NCBI RefSeq assembly: GCF_001424705.1
Contig: NZ_LMRA01000007.1
Location: forward strand, 143,585 to 207,584
DNA: 64,000 nt
Direction: 5' to 3'
From: Methylobacterium sp. Leaf465
Lineage (GTDB): Bacteria > Pseudomonadota > Alphaproteobacteria > Rhizobiales > Beijerinckiaceae
The notes under the pieces were generated by a model. That model worked only from the letters and a program-made list of their open reading frames with translations, made no database searches and was not told where the DNA came from. The position numbers and the translations under genes are program-made. Positions 53,062 through 63,936 of this stretch are shown piece by piece (within the stretch, counting starts at the first letter, position 1; each line of letters starts with the position of its first letter).

Positions 53062-53125
53062 CGCATCCGCAGGCACTGAGCGGGGTCTGGCGAGAATCCC
53101 CTTGCAAATTCAAGGCCGAAGCGGC

Positions 53126-53140
53126 TGGCATGGGGGTTGC
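53126..53140 (+). promoter_or_regulatory. Sigma-54-like promoter of the ABC operon
   Basis: TGGCAT-GGGGG-TTGC matches the -24/-12 consensus TGGCAC-N5-TTGC with one mismatch and the exact ten-base distance between the invariant GG and GC. It lies 35 bases before the ATG of the binding-protein gene. Sigma-54 control would suggest nitrogen regulation. Confidence 0.45.
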
Positions 53141-53175
53141 GGGGTGGGGCAAGACGCAGCCGCCGGAGAGACCCC

Positions 53176-54408
53176 ATGCCCCGCCGACCCCTGTCCAGCC
53201 GACCCCTGTCCGGCCGATCGACGCCCCTGACCCGCCGCCTCGCCCTGGGGGCCTGCGGCGCTCTGGGCGCCTGCCTCGTCCTCGGGCTCTCCGCCGCCGG
53301 CGCGGCCCGGGCCGCGGAGCCGATCCGGATCGGCCTCGTCACGGCGCTGAGCGGGCAGTCGGCGAAATCCGGCGAGGCGATCTCCCGCGGCATCGGGCTC
53401 GCCATCGACGAGGTCAACGCCCGCGGCGGCGTGCTCGGGCGGCCCCTGGAGCTGGTGGCGCGGGACGACGAGGCCAACCCGTCGAAGGGCGTGCTCGCCG
53501 CCCGCGAGCTGATCCAGCGGGTCGGCGTGGTGGCGCTGGTCGGCGGCCTCGACACGCCGGTCTCGATGGCGCTGGTGCCCATCGCCAACCAGATGAAGGT
53601 GCCCTTCCTCGGGCCCTGGGCCGCCGGCACCGGGATCACCCGCAACGGGGCGGCCGACAACTACGCCTTCCGGGTCTCGGCCGTGGACGCCCTGGTGGAC
53701 GAGGCCCTGGTCGCCTACGCGGTGAAGACCCATCGCGCGAAGAAGCCCGGGATGATCCTGGTCAACAACGCCTGGGGCGAGTCGAACCAGCAGGGCTTGA
53801 CCGCGGCGCTGAAGGCCGCCGACCTGCCGGCCGCCGGCATCGAGAAGTACGAGGCCGCCGACCTCGACATGGTGCCCCAGCTCACCCGCCTGCGGGAGGC
53901 CGGCGCCGACACCCTGTTCCTCGTCGGCAATGTCGGGCCCTCGGCCCAGGTGGTGAAGTCCCTCGACCGGATGGGCTGGAGCGTGCCGGTGGTCTCGCAC
54001 TGGGGCCCGGCCGGCGGGCGTTTCGACGAGCTCGCCGGGCCGAGCGCGGCAAGAGTCCACTTCATCCAGACCTTCACCTTCGCGGGCAACACCAGCCCGA
54101 AGGCCCTCGCGGTCCTCGACGCCCTCAAGGCGAAGTATCCGGCGATCAAGACGATGGCCGACGTCACCCCGGCGGTGGGCATCGCCAACGCCTACGACGC
54201 CACCCACCTGCTCGCCCTGGCGATCCAGGCCGCCGGCTCGACCAAGGGACCGGAGGTGCGGGACGGCTTCTACAAGGTCGCGACCTATCCGGGCCTGATC
54301 AAGACCTACGACAAGCCCTTCGCGCCGGGCCAGCACGACGCCCTTGGGCCGCAGGACTACGTCTTCACCCGCTTCCAGAACGGCGAGATCGTCGCCGTTA
54401 CCAATTGA
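53176..54408 (+). CDS. Branched-chain amino acid-type ABC transporter binding protein
   Basis: A 410-residue periplasmic receptor of the LivK/AmiC fold. A long twin-part signal region (TRRLALGACGALGACLVLGLSAAGAARAAEP) precedes IRIGLVTALSGQSAKSGEAISRGIGLAIDEVNARGGVLGRPLELVARDDEANPSKG, the family start. GGAG before ATG 53176 fixes it. The family also includes urea, amide, aromatic-acid and formamide receptors, so the ligand is open. It is the first gene of a three-gene operon. Confidence 0.93.
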   Translation: MPRRPLSSRPLSGRSTPLTRRLALGACGALGACLVLGLSAAGAARAAEPIRIGLVTALSGQSAKSGEAISRGIGLAIDEVNARGGVLGRPLELVARDDEANPSKGVLAARELIQRVGVVALVGGLDTPVSMALVPIANQMKVPFLGPWAAGTGITRNGAADNYAFRVSAVDALVDEALVAYAVKTHRAKKPGMILVNNAWGESNQQGLTAALKAADLPAAGIEKYEAADLDMVPQLTRLREAGADTLFLVGNVGPSAQVVKSLDRMGWSVPVVSHWGPAGGRFDELAGPSAARVHFIQTFTFAGNTSPKALAVLDALKAKYPAIKTMADVTPAVGIANAYDATHLLALAIQAAGSTKGPEVRDGFYKVATYPGLIKTYDKPFAPGQHDALGPQDYVFTRFQNGEIVAVTN

Positions 54409-54421
54409 AGGGACGGGGCCG

Positions 54422-55291
54422 ATGCTCACGGGAACGCTCATCACCGGCCTCGGCCTCGGCAGCATGTACGGGCTCGTGGCGCTCGGCTTCCACGTCACCT
54501 ACGCGGTCTCGGGCACGGTGAACTTCGCGCAGGGCAGCGCCGTCACCCTCGGGGCGGTGCTGGGCTACACCCTGGCGGTGACGCTGGGCTGGCCGATGCC
54601 GGCGGCGATCCTCGGGGCGCTCCTGGGCTGCGCGCTCCTCGGGGTCACGGTGGAGCGGCTGCTGGTGCGGCCCTTCGTCGAGAAGGGCTCGGACGCCTGG
54701 CTCCTCGCCACGGTCGCGGGCGGCATCGTCCTCGACAACGCGATGCTGTTCACCTTCGGCAAGGAGCCGCGCAGCCTGCCCTCGTCCCTGGCGGTGACGC
54801 CGGTGGAGATCCTCGGCACCGGCCTCTACCCGCTCCAGCTCCTCATCCCGGTGGTCGGCCTCTCGGTGGCGGTGGCGATCCGGACCCTGTTCCGGCGCAC
54901 CGACCTCGGCCGGGTGCTCCTGGCGGTGGCGCAGAACGCCGACGCGGCGCGGCTGATGGGCATCGACGTCCGGCGCACGGTGGCCTGCGCCTTCGCGCTC
55001 TCGGCGCTGCTGGCCGGGGCCGCCGGCCTCCTCATCGCGCCGCTGTTCTCGGTCTCGGCCGAGATGGGGGCGCTGTTCGGGATCAAGGCCTTCGCGGTGG
55101 CGATCCTGGGCGGCATCGGCTCGGCCACCGGCGTGGTGCTGGCGGGCCTGCTCTACGGCCTCGTCGAGGCCGGCGTCACCGCGACCCTCGGCTCCACCTA
55201 CACCCAGCTCGTGGTCTTCTCGGTGATCATCCTGGCCCTGGCGCTGCGCCCCGACGGGCTCCTCGGCCGCGCCGCCATCAACAAGGTCTGA
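54422..55291 (+). CDS. Branched-chain-type ABC permease, LivH family
   Basis: A 289-residue inner-membrane permease with about eight helices. LITGLGLGSMYGLVALGFHVTYAVSGTVNFAQGSAVTLGA is the characteristic LivH N-terminus, and the later coupling-loop region reads NADAARLMGIDVRRTVACAFALSALLAGAAGLL. It pairs with the permease half of the next, fused protein. It starts 14 bases after the receptor gene. Confidence 0.93.
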   Translation: MLTGTLITGLGLGSMYGLVALGFHVTYAVSGTVNFAQGSAVTLGAVLGYTLAVTLGWPMPAAILGALLGCALLGVTVERLLVRPFVEKGSDAWLLATVAGGIVLDNAMLFTFGKEPRSLPSSLAVTPVEILGTGLYPLQLLIPVVGLSVAVAIRTLFRRTDLGRVLLAVAQNADAARLMGIDVRRTVACAFALSALLAGAAGLLIAPLFSVSAEMGALFGIKAFAVAILGGIGSATGVVLAGLLYGLVEAGVTATLGSTYTQLVVFSVIILALALRPDGLLGRAAINKV

Positions 55292-55295
55292 GCCG

Positions 55296-57764
<2,469 letters not shown>

Positions 57765-57766
57765 CA

Positions 57767-57794
57767 GGGCGGCCGGTCCGACCGGTGGCCGCGG
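57767..57794 (+). terminator. Stem-loop after the ABC operon
   Basis: GCGGCCGGTC (57769-57778) can pair with GACCGG...CCGC (57780-57792), with a three-base bulge, immediately after the stop at 57764. No T-tract follows. The tight loop means the inner pair would open. Confidence 0.35.
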
Positions 57795-57930
57795 CCAGCG
57801 CGCCCCGGGGCGGTGGTGACGGGGCCGGCGACGCGCGCCGACGCCGGAGGCCGCGCCCCGTCGGGCCGGGCTCCATTCCGTTCGAAGAAGCGAGGGCCGG
57901 CGTCCGATCCCAAGGGGAAATTCGAAGCTT

Positions 57931-58350
57931 CTAGCGCTTGCGTGCTTTCAGAGGCTCGGGTTTCTGACCGTCCGGCAGGATCATGTCGAGGTGGTCGTGA
58001 ACGATCTGAGCGCTGAAGGGCTTGCCCAGGAAGACAGCCCCCTCGGGAAGATCCCCCACCCCCGGTTTGACGCCGCCGGATGCAACGACGATCGAGATGT
58101 CGGGCCAGCGCCTCGCGGTCGTTCGTGCCAACTCGAAGCCATCGGGGCCGCCCGGCATCTCCACATCGGTGAACAGCAGCACGATCAGGTCTGCGTGGTC
58201 CTCAAGCAGCTTGATCGCTTCAACGCCATTTGCTGCCGACAGGGCGTGGAAGCCGGCATCCTCCAAGATCGTTTCCGCATCCATCCGAACGAGGAAATCG
58301 TCGTCCACGACGAGGGCATACGGCGCGTTCGGGGGGTGAGGCATGTCCAT
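57931..58350 (-). CDS. Stand-alone response-regulator receiver protein
   Basis: A 139-residue CheY-like protein with only a receiver domain. The acidic residues are in ALVVDDDFLVRMD, the phospho-acceptor Asp in IVLLFTDVEMPGGPDGFEL, and the Lys in VFLGKPFSAQIVHDHL. No output domain or kinase is nearby. Its base composition is slightly less GC-rich than its neighbours. ATG 58350 or 58344 are the possible starts; ribosome binding sites are weak for both. Confidence 0.88.
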   Translation of the reverse strand: MDMPHPPNAPYALVVDDDFLVRMDAETILEDAGFHALSAANGVEAIKLLEDHADLIVLLFTDVEMPGGPDGFELARTTARRWPDISIVVASGGVKPGVGDLPEGAVFLGKPFSAQIVHDHLDMILPDGQKPEPLKARKR

Positions 58351-58520
58351 CAAGCCGAGGGGACGGACAAAAGTTCAGATTGGCGGGAGCATGGGTCTGG
58401 ATCGCCACGGCTGGCGCGCCTGATGGATCGGGGTTCGGAGGGGGAGCCAAGAGGGTCGAAGCGTCCGCAAGCCACCTGACGCGGACGTTCGCCAGCTCGT
58501 CGCGCGTGATACGATCCGGC

Positions 58521-59186
58521 ATGGATGCTTTCTCAGATCCGCAGGCCGTTGCCCGCTACGCCGAAAACCCGCCGCGCATGGTGCCCGGCTATGCCGACAT
58601 GCAACGTATGGCGAGGCTTCTCCTCGCGGAACGCGCCCCGGACAAGGCACAGGTGCTCGTTCTCGGCGCGGGCGGCGGCCTCGAACTCAAGGTGTTCGCC
58701 GAGGGGCAGCCCGGGTGGACGTTCGTCGGCGTCGATCCGTCTGCCGCAATGCTCGACCTTGCCCGGAAAACCCTGGGCCACCTCTCCGACCGTGCGCATC
58801 TTCATGAGGGGCTGATCGATGGCGCGCCGGAGGGGCCGTTCGACGCTGCCGCCTGCATCCTGACCCTGCACTTCATCGAGCGTCAGGAGCGGTCACGCAC
58901 CCTCCGGGAAATTCGGCGTCGTCTAAAGCCCGGTGCACCCTTCGTCGCCGCGCACTTCAGCATTCCGCAGGATGAACGCGACCTCTGGCTTTCACGGTAT
59001 GCCGCTTTCGCGACGGCCTCCGGCATCGAACGCTCATACGCCGAGCGTGCAAAGACCGGGATCGTAGAACGCTTGCCGATCCTTTCGCCCGAGGAGGACG
59101 AGACGCTGTTGCGCGAGGCTGGGTTTCGCGGAGTCCGCCTCTTCTACGCCGGGTTTGCCTTCCGGGGCTGGGTCGCCTGGGCCTGA
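58521..59186 (+). CDS. SAM-dependent class I methyltransferase
   Basis: A 221-residue methyltransferase. The SAM-binding motif I reads VLVLGAGGGLELKVFAE, the acidic end of strand 2 VGVDPSAAMLDLARK, and later FDAAACILTLHFIERQERSRTLREIRRRLKPGAPFVAAHFS. The substrate is unknown. It stands alone between an orphan receiver gene and the DUF6883-like gene. Confidence 0.9.
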   Translation: MDAFSDPQAVARYAENPPRMVPGYADMQRMARLLLAERAPDKAQVLVLGAGGGLELKVFAEGQPGWTFVGVDPSAAMLDLARKTLGHLSDRAHLHEGLIDGAPEGPFDAAACILTLHFIERQERSRTLREIRRRLKPGAPFVAAHFSIPQDERDLWLSRYAAFATASGIERSYAERAKTGIVERLPILSPEEDETLLREAGFRGVRLFYAGFAFRGWVAWA

Positions 59187-59257
59187 CGCCAAAGAGCCGC
59201 AAACCACCCCCGGTGGTCGTTCACACGGTCGAACGGATCGGCGCCCGATCCTCCGGA

Positions 59258-59629
59258 TCAGGGGCTCGGCGCCGACCGGTTACGGTCGGGAAACGCCGCC
59301 CCGAAGCGGCCCGTTTCGCCCTCGGCCTCCGCGATCACCAGCCAGACCGAGCGGATCCAAGGCCTGCGGCCCGAGGGTGTCCCCAGGGGACCGACGCAGG
59401 TCAGCATGTCAGCTCCGTATTCGGAGGGCTGGCGGGCGACGAGGGCAGCGCCCTGGGCTTCGGCAAAGAGGGCGTCCGCGAACGCCAAGGACTCGGTCGG
59501 CGCGAAGCCGAACCCGCGGAAGAAGCGTGCTTTCGGCCCGCCATGCGGGTGGGTCACGTCCAGCAGATCATTGCAGATCTTGCGGGTATCGATGCCGAGC
59601 CGGTGCGGGACGACCGCGTTCCCGCTCAC
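59258..59629 (-). CDS. DUF6883-like protein
   Basis: A 123-residue protein. The run IDTRKICNDLLDVTHPHGGPKARFFRGFGF, an Ala-rich helix (LAFADALFAEAQ), CVGPLGTPSGRRPWIRSVWLV and a closing GRFGAAFP match the pattern I associate with DUF6883, a short domain of unknown activity. The GTG start overlaps the stop of the DUF4926-like gene (GTGA), so the two are translationally coupled. The function is unknown. Confidence 0.65.
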   Translation of the reverse strand: MSGNAVVPHRLGIDTRKICNDLLDVTHPHGGPKARFFRGFGFAPTESLAFADALFAEAQGAALVARQPSEYGADMLTCVGPLGTPSGRRPWIRSVWLVIAEAEGETGRFGAAFPDRNRSAPSP

Positions 59630-60000
59630 CGCTCCGCTGGGACGGCGAGCGTCGGGAGCGCGGCCGGGACCGCCGCAAGGGCCTCGGCGGGCTCGGCGAA
59701 CGCGACCGGATAGCCGCGGCCTCCCGGCTGGACCGCGACGATCGTCCCCTCGGTCCCTGCTTCGATCCGCGCGCCCGACTCGGCGTTCACCGCACCGATC
59801 AGCACGACGCGGTCCAGGTCTCGCAGGCCTGGCTGGTCGTTCCTCGGCAGGAACTGCGTTTCGATCGACAGGCAGGAGAGGATACGCTGCCCGCCGAATG
59901 GGACACCTGGCACCGATCCGCGACGGCCGCGGGCGGGTGACGAAACCTCGCCGGCCTCACCGGACGCAGGGTTCGGGCGCTGGGCAAAGGCTCGCCCCAT
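59626..60000 (-). CDS. DUF4926-like protein, start uncertain
   Basis: The C-terminal 60 residues (LRDLDRVVLIGAVNAESGARIEAGTEGTIVAVQPGGRGYPVAFAEPA) have the SH3-like pattern of DUF4926. Upstream, the frame stays open but reads as Pro/Arg/Gly-rich filler, so the true start may be ATG 60000, GTG 59913 or a rare codon nearer the domain; none has a good ribosome binding site. It is directly coupled to the DUF6883-like gene downstream. The pair lies behind the exonuclease gene on the same strand. Confidence 0.5.
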   Translation of the reverse strand: MGRAFAQRPNPASGEAGEVSSPARGRRGSVPGVPFGGQRILSCLSIETQFLPRNDQPGLRDLDRVVLIGAVNAESGARIEAGTEGTIVAVQPGGRGYPVAFAEPAEALAAVPAALPTLAVPAER

Positions 60001-60016
60001 CTCCACCCGAGACCGC

Positions 60017-60598
60017 TCACTCCACCCCGCCTCCGCCCTCCTCGCGGAGCAGCGCCGCGGCGCGGCTTCGGGCGCGGGCCCAGCGCCGGCACTCGCGCCG
60101 GGCATCCGACAGGGCGCGATGCTCCGCCGCCGGATCGTCGCGCGCCTCCAGGCGCAGGGTCGCCAGGAGCTTGCCCGCCAGGGCGTCGCGCGCGGTCGGC
60201 GCCACGCCGCCCGCCGCGAGCACGTCCAGGACGACGCGGCGCTGCGCCTCCGCCGTGGCCTTCAGCCGGAGGGCGTGGCGCGGCAGGCCGGCGGCGCGCA
60301 GGAGCCGGCTCAGCCAGTGCCCGTCCCAGGAGGGCGCCGAGGCGTAGAGCGCCACGTCGCGCAGGGCCGTGAGCATGTGCAGCGCCACCCAGTCGTGGGC
60401 GACGCCCTCCCGCACCAGGCGTTCCCGGGCGAGCCCGTGCACCGCCTCGGCCTCGGGCGCCCAGTCGGTCCAGCCCGGGGCCGGGCGGATGAGGAAGCTC
60501 TCCGACTTACCGTCGGGAAACACCCACGCGACCTCGATCGGGTAGCTGGTCTTCGCGAGGGAGGACGCCTCGAAATCCAGGAAGGCGATGCGGCTCAA
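60017..60598 (-). CDS. DnaQ-like 3'-5' exonuclease domain protein
   Basis: A 193-residue DEDD-type exonuclease. Exo I is IAFLDFEASSL (Asp, Glu), an acidic residue follows in the middle region, and Exo III is EHRALSDARRECRRW (His, Asp). Substrate may be DNA or RNA. A TTG at 60598 directly before SRIAFLDFE is the best start; no ribosome binding site is clear and the frame stays open further upstream. It diverges from the PAP2-type gene. Confidence 0.75.
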   Translation of the reverse strand: MSRIAFLDFEASSLAKTSYPIEVAWVFPDGKSESFLIRPAPGWTDWAPEAEAVHGLARERLVREGVAHDWVALHMLTALRDVALYASAPSWDGHWLSRLLRAAGLPRHALRLKATAEAQRRVVLDVLAAGGVAPTARDALAGKLLATLRLEARDDPAAEHRALSDARRECRRWARARSRAAALLREEGGGGVE

Positions 60599-60710
60599 CG
60601 GGGGACCATCGGGGCTGGGAACCGGAACGGGATGGGGAAAAGGAACGCCGCCGGGCAACAAACCGGCGCAAAGCCGAGTTCCGGCTGCGACGAACCACGA
60701 AGGATGCCGG

Positions 60711-61808
60711 GTGAGCGACGCAACTCCGATTTCGATGCCCGCGCGCGGGACGCGCCGCGGACTCGCCGAGGCCGCCTCCCTCGCAAGATCCCCCCTTTCA
60801 GGATCCCCCCTTTCAGGATCCGCCCTCGCCAAACCCATCGCCCGCATCGGCCGGGTCTCGGCCGCCCTGGCCGCGCCGCATCCGGCGCTCTGGGGCCTCG
60901 CCCTGGCGGTCGCCCTCCTCGATGCGGTGTGGCTGCGCCGGACCGGGGTCGCCCTGGCGCCGTTCGGCTTCGGCGTGGCGGCGGGCCTCGTGGCGGCGCT
61001 CCTCGCCCTCGCGGTCCTGTTCGGCCCGATCCTGTCCGAGCCCAAGCTGCGGGCGATGGCCCTGGCGAGCGCCGGCCTCATCGCCGTGACCGTGCCGATC
61101 GCGGTGCTGCACTACCTCACCGCCACCTGGGCCCTGCCGCTGGCCGATGCGCGGCTGGCCCGGGCGGAGGCGGCGCTCGGCCTCGACTGGCCCGCCTACT
61201 ACGCTGCCCTGCAGGCGCAGCCGCGCCTCGCCTGGTGGCTGGCGCTCGCCTACCACACCAGCGGGCCGCAGGTCGGGCTCACGGTGATCGCGCTCAGCGC
61301 CACCCTCCGGGTCGGCCGGCTCTGGGCCTATGTGCGGATGTTCGCCGTGCTGCTCCTCACGGTCGTGCTCATCGCCGCCCTGGTGCCGGCGGCCGGCCCC
61401 TTTGTGCAGTACGGTCTCGCCACCGTGCCGGACGGCTCCATCGAGACCCTGGGCGCCCTCTGGCACCTCGACGCCCTGGAGCACCTGCGCGCCGGGACCC
61501 TGCGCACCCTGGCCCTGGAGGACATCCGCGGCCTCGTGACCTTTCCGTCCTTCCACGTCTGCCTTGCGGTGCTGACCGCCTGGGCGCTGGCGCCGATCCC
61601 GGTCCTCGGCCCCCTGGCGATCGCCCTCAACGCCGTCATCGTGGTGGCGACCCTCGGGGCCGGTGGGCACTACCTGCCCGACCTGCTGGCCGGCTTCGTG
61701 CTCTCGATCACGGTCATCGGCGGACGCGCGATCCTGCGCGGACGCCGCACCCGCGCGCCGGGCCTCCTGTCCGAACCCGCCCCGCACGGGTCGCGTTGTC
61801 CGGGGTGA
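60711..61808 (+). CDS. PAP2-superfamily membrane phosphatase
   Basis: A 365-residue membrane protein with an Ala/Ser/Pro-rich N-terminal tail of about 50 residues and about six helices. Motif C2 appears as [11 protein letters not shown] and motif C3 as [13 protein letters not shown], giving the two catalytic histidines of the Aur1/inositol-phosphotransferase-like PAP2 branch. The likely role is removal of phosphate from, or transfer to, a lipid. GTG 60711 has AAGGA upstream; ATG 60735 is the alternative. The tail contains two 15-bp tandem repeats at 60787-60816. Confidence 0.82.
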   Translation: MSDATPISMPARGTRRGLAEAASLARSPLSGSPLSGSALAKPIARIGRVSAALAAPHPALWGLALAVALLDAVWLRRTGVALAPFGFGVAAGLVAALLALAVLFGPILSEPKLRAMALASAGLIAVTVPIAVLHYLTATWALPLADARLARAEAALGLDWPAYYAALQAQPRLAWWLALAYHTSGPQVGLTVIALSATLRVGRLWAYVRMFAVLLLTVVLIAALVPAAGPFVQYGLATVPDGSIETLGALWHLDALEHLRAGTLRTLALEDIRGLVTFPSFHVCLAVLTAWALAPIPVLGPLAIALNAVIVVATLGAGGHYLPDLLAGFVLSITVIGGRAILRGRRTRAPGLLSEPAPHGSRCPG

Positions 61809-62046
61809 ACGCGCGCGGCCGGCCCCCTCGGCCCCCTCGGCGCCCCCGCGCCGTCCGCCATTACCCGAGCCGGGGCCAGGGCCGATACGCCCATCGCCGG
61901 GGCCGTCGCCTCCGGACAGGACGGCCCCGCGCGCGACGTTCGGGATCGCCATGATGTGCCTTGGCCTCTTCCCTTGGGATTTGCCTTGGCGCATGCGGCG
62001 CCCCACCTCGTGGGCAGCACCGCGCGCCGCGCCGCACACGGGACCC
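61809..62046. other. Intergenic region before selO
   Basis: No gene, hairpin or promoter with clear consensus is recognised here. The sequence is Pro/Arg-codon-like GC-rich DNA with an ATGATG at about 61950 that leads into no convincing frame of its own. Confidence 0.4.
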
Positions 62047-63534
62047 ATGCCCTCGATGACAGCCGCCATTCCCTTCGCCAACACCTATGCCCGCCTGCCG
62101 GAGCACTTCTTCGCTGCGGTGAACCCCACCCCCGTGGCGGCGCCCCGCCTGATCCGGATCAACCGAGAACTCGCCGCGGACCTCGGGATCGAGGCCGCCT
62201 GGCTCGAGAGCCCGGAGGGCGTCGCGGTGCTGGCTGGCAACCGGGTGCCGGAGGGCGCCGAGCCCCTGGCCATGGCCTATGCCGGCCACCAGTTCGGCAA
62301 CCGCGTGCCCCAGCTCGGCGACGGCCGGGCGATCCTGCTCGGCGAGGTCGTCGGGCGCGACGGGGTCCGGCGCGACATTCAGCTCAAGGGCTCGGGCCCG
62401 ACGCCGTTCTCCCGGCGGGGCGACGGTCGCGCCGCCCTCGGGCCGGTGCTGCGCGAGTACGTGGTCAGCGAGGCCATGACGGCTCTGGGCATCCCCAGCA
62501 CCCGCGCCCTGGCGGCGGTGCTCACGGGCGATTCCGTGAGGCGCGAGACGGTCCTGCCCGGCGGCGTCCTGACCCGGGTCGCCACCAGCCACATCCGCGT
62601 CGGCACCTTCCAGTACTTCGCCATGCGGGGCGACGTCGACGGCGTGCGGGCGCTGGCCGACCACGTCATCGGCCGGCACTATCCGGAGCTGGCGGAAGAC
62701 GCCAACCCCTACGGCGCCCTGCTGACCCGGGTGGTGGAGCGCCAGGCCGACCTCGTCGCGCGCTGGCTCCTCGTCGGCTTCATCCACGGGGTGATGAACA
62801 CCGACAACTGCGCCGTCTCCGGCGAGACCATCGATTTCGGACCCTGTGCCTTCCTCGACGCCTACGACCCCTCCGCCGTGTTCAGCGCCATCGACGAGAA
62901 TGGCCGCTACGCCTACGGCAACCAGCCGGGTATCCTGCACTGGAACCTGACCCGGTTCGCCGAGGCGCTGCTGCCCCTGCTGGCGCCCGAGACCGAGGAC
63001 GGCATCGCCGTGGCGCAGGACCGCCTCGCCGCCTTCGGCCCCCGGTTCGAGGCGGCCTATTACGGCGGCCTGCGGGCCAAGCTCGGCCTCACCACGGACC
63101 GGGACGAGGACCGCGAGCTCGGCCGCACCCTGCTGGAGGCGATGCAGGCCGGGCGCGCCGACTTCACCCTGACCTTCCGGCGCCTCGGCGCGGCGGCCCT
63201 CGGCCCCGAGGGCGACGGTCCGGTGCGCGACCTCTTCGACGACTCCACCGTATACGAGGCCTGGGCGACCCGCTGGCGCGCGCGTCTCGCCGCCGAGCCG
63301 GGGGACCCGGCCGCGCGCCGGGCGGCGATGGACCGGGTCAACCCGGCCTTCATCCCGCGCAACCATCGGGTCGAGGCGGTGATCGAGGCGGCGGTCGCGC
63401 GCGACGACTTCGCGCCGTTCCACGAGCTCGTGGCGGTGCTGGCCCGCCCCTACGACGACCAGCCCGCCTTCGCGGCCTATGCCGCGCCGCCGCAGCCGCA
63501 CGAGCGCGTGCTCCAGACCTTCTGCGGCACCTGA
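62047..63534 (+). CDS. selO: Protein adenylyltransferase SelO (YdiU/UPF0061)
   Basis: A 495-residue pseudokinase-fold enzyme. In other organisms SelO transfers AMP from ATP to Ser, Thr or Tyr of target proteins and acts in redox stress. Family segments include [91 protein letters not shown] and the end VLQTFCGT, where the Cys is the place of the C-terminal redox residue. ATG 62056 is an alternative start. Confidence 0.95.
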   Translation: MPSMTAAIPFANTYARLPEHFFAAVNPTPVAAPRLIRINRELAADLGIEAAWLESPEGVAVLAGNRVPEGAEPLAMAYAGHQFGNRVPQLGDGRAILLGEVVGRDGVRRDIQLKGSGPTPFSRRGDGRAALGPVLREYVVSEAMTALGIPSTRALAAVLTGDSVRRETVLPGGVLTRVATSHIRVGTFQYFAMRGDVDGVRALADHVIGRHYPELAEDANPYGALLTRVVERQADLVARWLLVGFIHGVMNTDNCAVSGETIDFGPCAFLDAYDPSAVFSAIDENGRYAYGNQPGILHWNLTRFAEALLPLLAPETEDGIAVAQDRLAAFGPRFEAAYYGGLRAKLGLTTDRDEDRELGRTLLEAMQAGRADFTLTFRRLGAAALGPEGDGPVRDLFDDSTVYEAWATRWRARLAAEPGDPAARRAAMDRVNPAFIPRNHRVEAVIEAAVARDDFAPFHELVAVLARPYDDQPAFAAYAAPPQPHERVLQTFCGT

Positions 63535-63603
63535 ACCGAACCGGCTCCGCGCGGGCGGTGTTCTCCGACGGAACGAACCCCGCCCACGACGGAGACGCGC
63601 CGG

Positions 63604-63786
63604 ATGCCGAAAGACCCCTTCGCCGAAGCCGGCACCGATCCGTCGGGCGGTCTTGCCACCGGCCCGCGGGACACCGTCACCGGGCAGGTCATGGACGCGC
63701 CCGGAGACCCTCTGGATCGGCCCGGCACCGAGGCCGCGGAGGCGGGCGCCAGCGACACCACGCCACCGCCCCTACGCGCGGTGTAA
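63604..63786 (+). CDS. Small disordered protein of unknown function (60 aa)
   Basis: A 60-residue protein rich in Gly, Asp, Pro and Thr, beginning MPKDPFAEAGTDPSGGLATG and ending TTPPPLRAV. GGAG lies before the ATG. No membrane segment, no recognisable family; likely unfolded. Third-position composition agrees with coding. Confidence 0.55.
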   Translation: MPKDPFAEAGTDPSGGLATGPRDTVTGQVMDAPGDPLDRPGTEAAEAGASDTTPPPLRAV

Positions 63787-63936
63787 AGACCGACCGGGCG
63801 GACAAGGCCGAGGGCTGAGCGGGCTCGGGCGACGCACCGGATCTTCCCCGGTTCGGAGGGAACACGGATAGCCTTGCGCTATTTCTGGTATATTGTATTT
63901 CGTAATCGCTCGTCAGCGCATGCCAGGAGTGTTCCG
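63787..63936 (+). promoter_or_regulatory. AT-rich upstream region of the last gene
   Basis: The stretch 63880-63905 (TTTCTGGTATATTGTATTTC) is strikingly AT-rich against its surroundings, as expected of a promoter. A TTGCGC at 63874 could be a -35 element, but no well-spaced -10 can be fixed. Confidence 0.4.

Noticed and set aside
53137..54498. Long minus-strand frame opposite the ABC binding-protein gene
   Set aside because: It is the complement of a well-supported receptor gene and has no domain pattern of its own.
59155..60347. Long plus-strand frames opposite the DUF6883/DUF4926-like pair and the exonuclease
   Set aside because: They are Arg/Pro/Ala-rich shadow frames without domains; the minus-strand frames carry recognisable patterns and coupling overlaps.
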